A stretch of 64,000 nucleotides of DNA from Mycolicibacter senuensis (GTDB lineage: Bacteria; Actinomycetota; Actinomycetes; Mycobacteriales; Mycobacteriaceae): assembly GCF_002101885.1 (NCBI RefSeq), contig NZ_LQPS01000031.1, positions 62,001 through 126,000 of the forward strand. The letters are read 5' to 3'. Below, in pieces: positions 63,016 to 64,000 of the stretch. The translations under genes and the position numbers were made by a program. The number at the start of each line of letters is the position of its first letter. Within the stretch, counting starts at the first letter, position 1. Below the pieces are notes generated by a model. That model saw only the letters and a list, made by a program, of their open reading frames with translations, was not told the DNA's origin and made no database searches.

Positions 63016-64000
63016 TCACGGGGCCGGTGCGGGATCGGTGCGCCACCACGGTGTGGGTTGCCGTGCCGCCCAGCCGCTGATGCCCTCCAATTCCGCGGCC
63101 AGGGAAATCAGCAGGCCGTCACTGTTGGCCGGCCCCATCAATTGCACCCCGATCGGCAGGCCCTCGGAGGTGAACCCGGCCGGCACGTTGATCGACGGCC
63201 AGCCCAGCAGGTTCCACGGCCAGGTCACCGGGCAGGCCGCGATCATGGCGCGGTCGGTCGCCAGGGCGTTCAGGTCGTCGAACGCGTGCACCAGCGGCGG
63301 CGGCTGGGCCGTGGTGGGGGCCAGCACCACGTCGACGATGCGGAAAATCGACCCCACCCGCCGCTGGTCCTTCGCCTCGTGGGCACGGGCCTTGCGCAGC
63401 ACCGCCTGCGACAGCAGCCGGCCGGTGCGCATGTTGGCCAGCGTGCGCGGGTCGAGGTTCACCGCGCCGCCGAGTGCGTTCGCGGCGGCCAGCACCCCCG
63501 CGGTGGAGCGGGACAGGAAGTTCCACGACAGCCGCACCCCGTAGTCGGGATTTCCCGGAACCACGATGTGCCCGAGCAGGCGAAGCCGCGCGGCGACCTG
63601 CTCGAGGGCGGCCCCGATCTCGGGGTCCAGCCGGGCGCCGAACCCGGTGTAGGGAAAGCGGGTGGACATCGCGATCCGCAGCTGACCCGGCCCGTTGCGC
63701 ACGTGGTCGGACGCCGTGAGCGGCGCCGGTTTGTGCAGATCGCCCTCGGCGTTGCCCGAGGCCGCGTCCAGCACCAGGGCCGCGTCCGCCACGGTGCGGG
63801 CGAGCACTCCGTTGACGGTGATGCCGTTGAAGGCCTCCGGCAGCGGCCAGGTGGAGATGCGGCCCCGCTGCGGTTTGATGCCGACCAGATGTGTCCACGC
63901 GGCCGGAATGCGCACGCTGCCGGCCCCGTCGGATCCGATCGCCGCGGCGACCAGGCCCGCGGCGACCGCGGCGGCGCTGCCCCCCGACGATCCGCCCGGG
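63016..64000 (-). CDS. amiA2: Amidase (amidase-signature family), N-terminus beyond window edge
   Basis: The frame runs from the window edge to the stop at 63016. At the edge GGSSGGSAAAVAAGL and IGSDGAGSVRIPAA give the amidase signature with the cis-Ser and nucleophile Ser of the Ser-Ser-Lys triad; the Lys lies further upstream, outside. The remainder (LVGIKPQRGRIS, GVLARTVADAALVLDA, CPVTWPWNLLGWPSINVPAGF, GLPIGVQLMGP) is standard. It hydrolyses an amide of unknown identity. Synteny after era matches AmiA2 (Rv2363). A GTG at 63915 could be mistaken for a start but is internal to the signature. Confidence 0.9.
   Translation of the reverse strand, partial: PGGSSGGSAAAVAAGLVAAAIGSDGAGSVRIPAAWTHLVGIKPQRGRISTWPLPEAFNGITVNGVLARTVADAALVLDAASGNAEGDLHKPAPLTASDHVRNGPGQLRIAMSTRFPYTGFGARLDPEIGAALEQVAARLRLLGHIVVPGNPDYGVRLSWNFLSRSTAGVLAAANALGGAVNLDPRTLANMRTGRLLSQAVLRKARAHEAKDQRRVGSIFRIVDVVLAPTTAQPPPLVHAFDDLNALATDRAMIAACPVTWPWNLLGWPSINVPAGFTSEGLPIGVQLMGPANSDGLLISLAAELEGISGWAARQPTPWWRTDPAPAP

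Overview
The window is high-GC actinobacterial DNA from a non-tuberculous Mycobacterium or very close relative. Gene content and order track the M. tuberculosis Rv2399c-Rv2363 neighbourhood: cysTWA, che1-cysH-sirA, an Rv2390c-like gene with rpfD and hemW, the mycobactin genes, a cfp2-like antigen, hrcA-dnaJ2-rsmE-phoH-ybeY-corC-era, and an amiA2-like amidase. GTG starts, ATGA/GTGA stop-start overlaps and IdeR-type iron boxes are all typical of mycobacteria. All family assignments come from reading motifs; no database search was run.

Region 1 (1-6511) is sulfur assimilation: the end of cysT, then cysW and cysA on the plus strand, and the minus-strand operon sirA-cysH-che1. The operon is preceded by a leaderless cysteine-rich upstream ORF and a hairpin that masks the sirA Shine-Dalgarno. 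An iron-boxed FhuF-like gene lies between the two sets. Region 2 (6705-10088) holds a membrane protein, an RpfD homologue lacking the catalytic glutamate, hemW, a Gly/Cys-rich secreted protein, a Rieske gene with TGA at a ligand-cysteine codon, and a CsoR-family repressor preceded by a perfect palindromic operator.

Region 3 (10133-48652) is a single siderophore supercluster. It contains mbtA, mbtB, mbtC-D-E-F-G-H with a free-standing thioesterase, the lipidation genes mbtL-M-N and mbtK, and the importer irtAB. In M. tuberculosis these sit at separate loci. Five IdeR-like boxes lie at the promoters inside the cluster; a sixth sits upstream of the FhuF-like gene. The salicylate synthase mbtI is absent. 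Its place beside mbtA is taken by a 1,718-residue iterative PKS with 6-methylsalicylate-synthase architecture (KS-AT-DH-KR-ACP). The predicted product is therefore a mycobactin with a 6-methylsalicyl cap, loaded by MbtA onto the MbtB aryl carrier, joined to Ser/Thr, lysines and a polyketide unit, N-acylated by MbtK-L-M-N, N-hydroxylated by MbtG, and re-imported and reduced by IrtAB. MbtE has one more C-A-T module than a standard mycobactin needs, and that module's A domain lacks the usual substrate-binding Asp.

Region 4 (48745-64000) is mainly housekeeping: heat-shock regulator and chaperone, ribosome maturation (rsmE, ybeY, era), phoH and a CorC-type protein. It also carries an inserted FGGY kinase/PLP lyase pair, a lipoprotein, a flavin monooxygenase, a rhodanese, a hemophore-like secreted protein and a truncated amidase at the right edge. 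The only gap above about 300 bases without a conventional gene is 6300-6704, which carries the sirA leader. No rRNA, tRNA, IS element or CRISPR array was seen.
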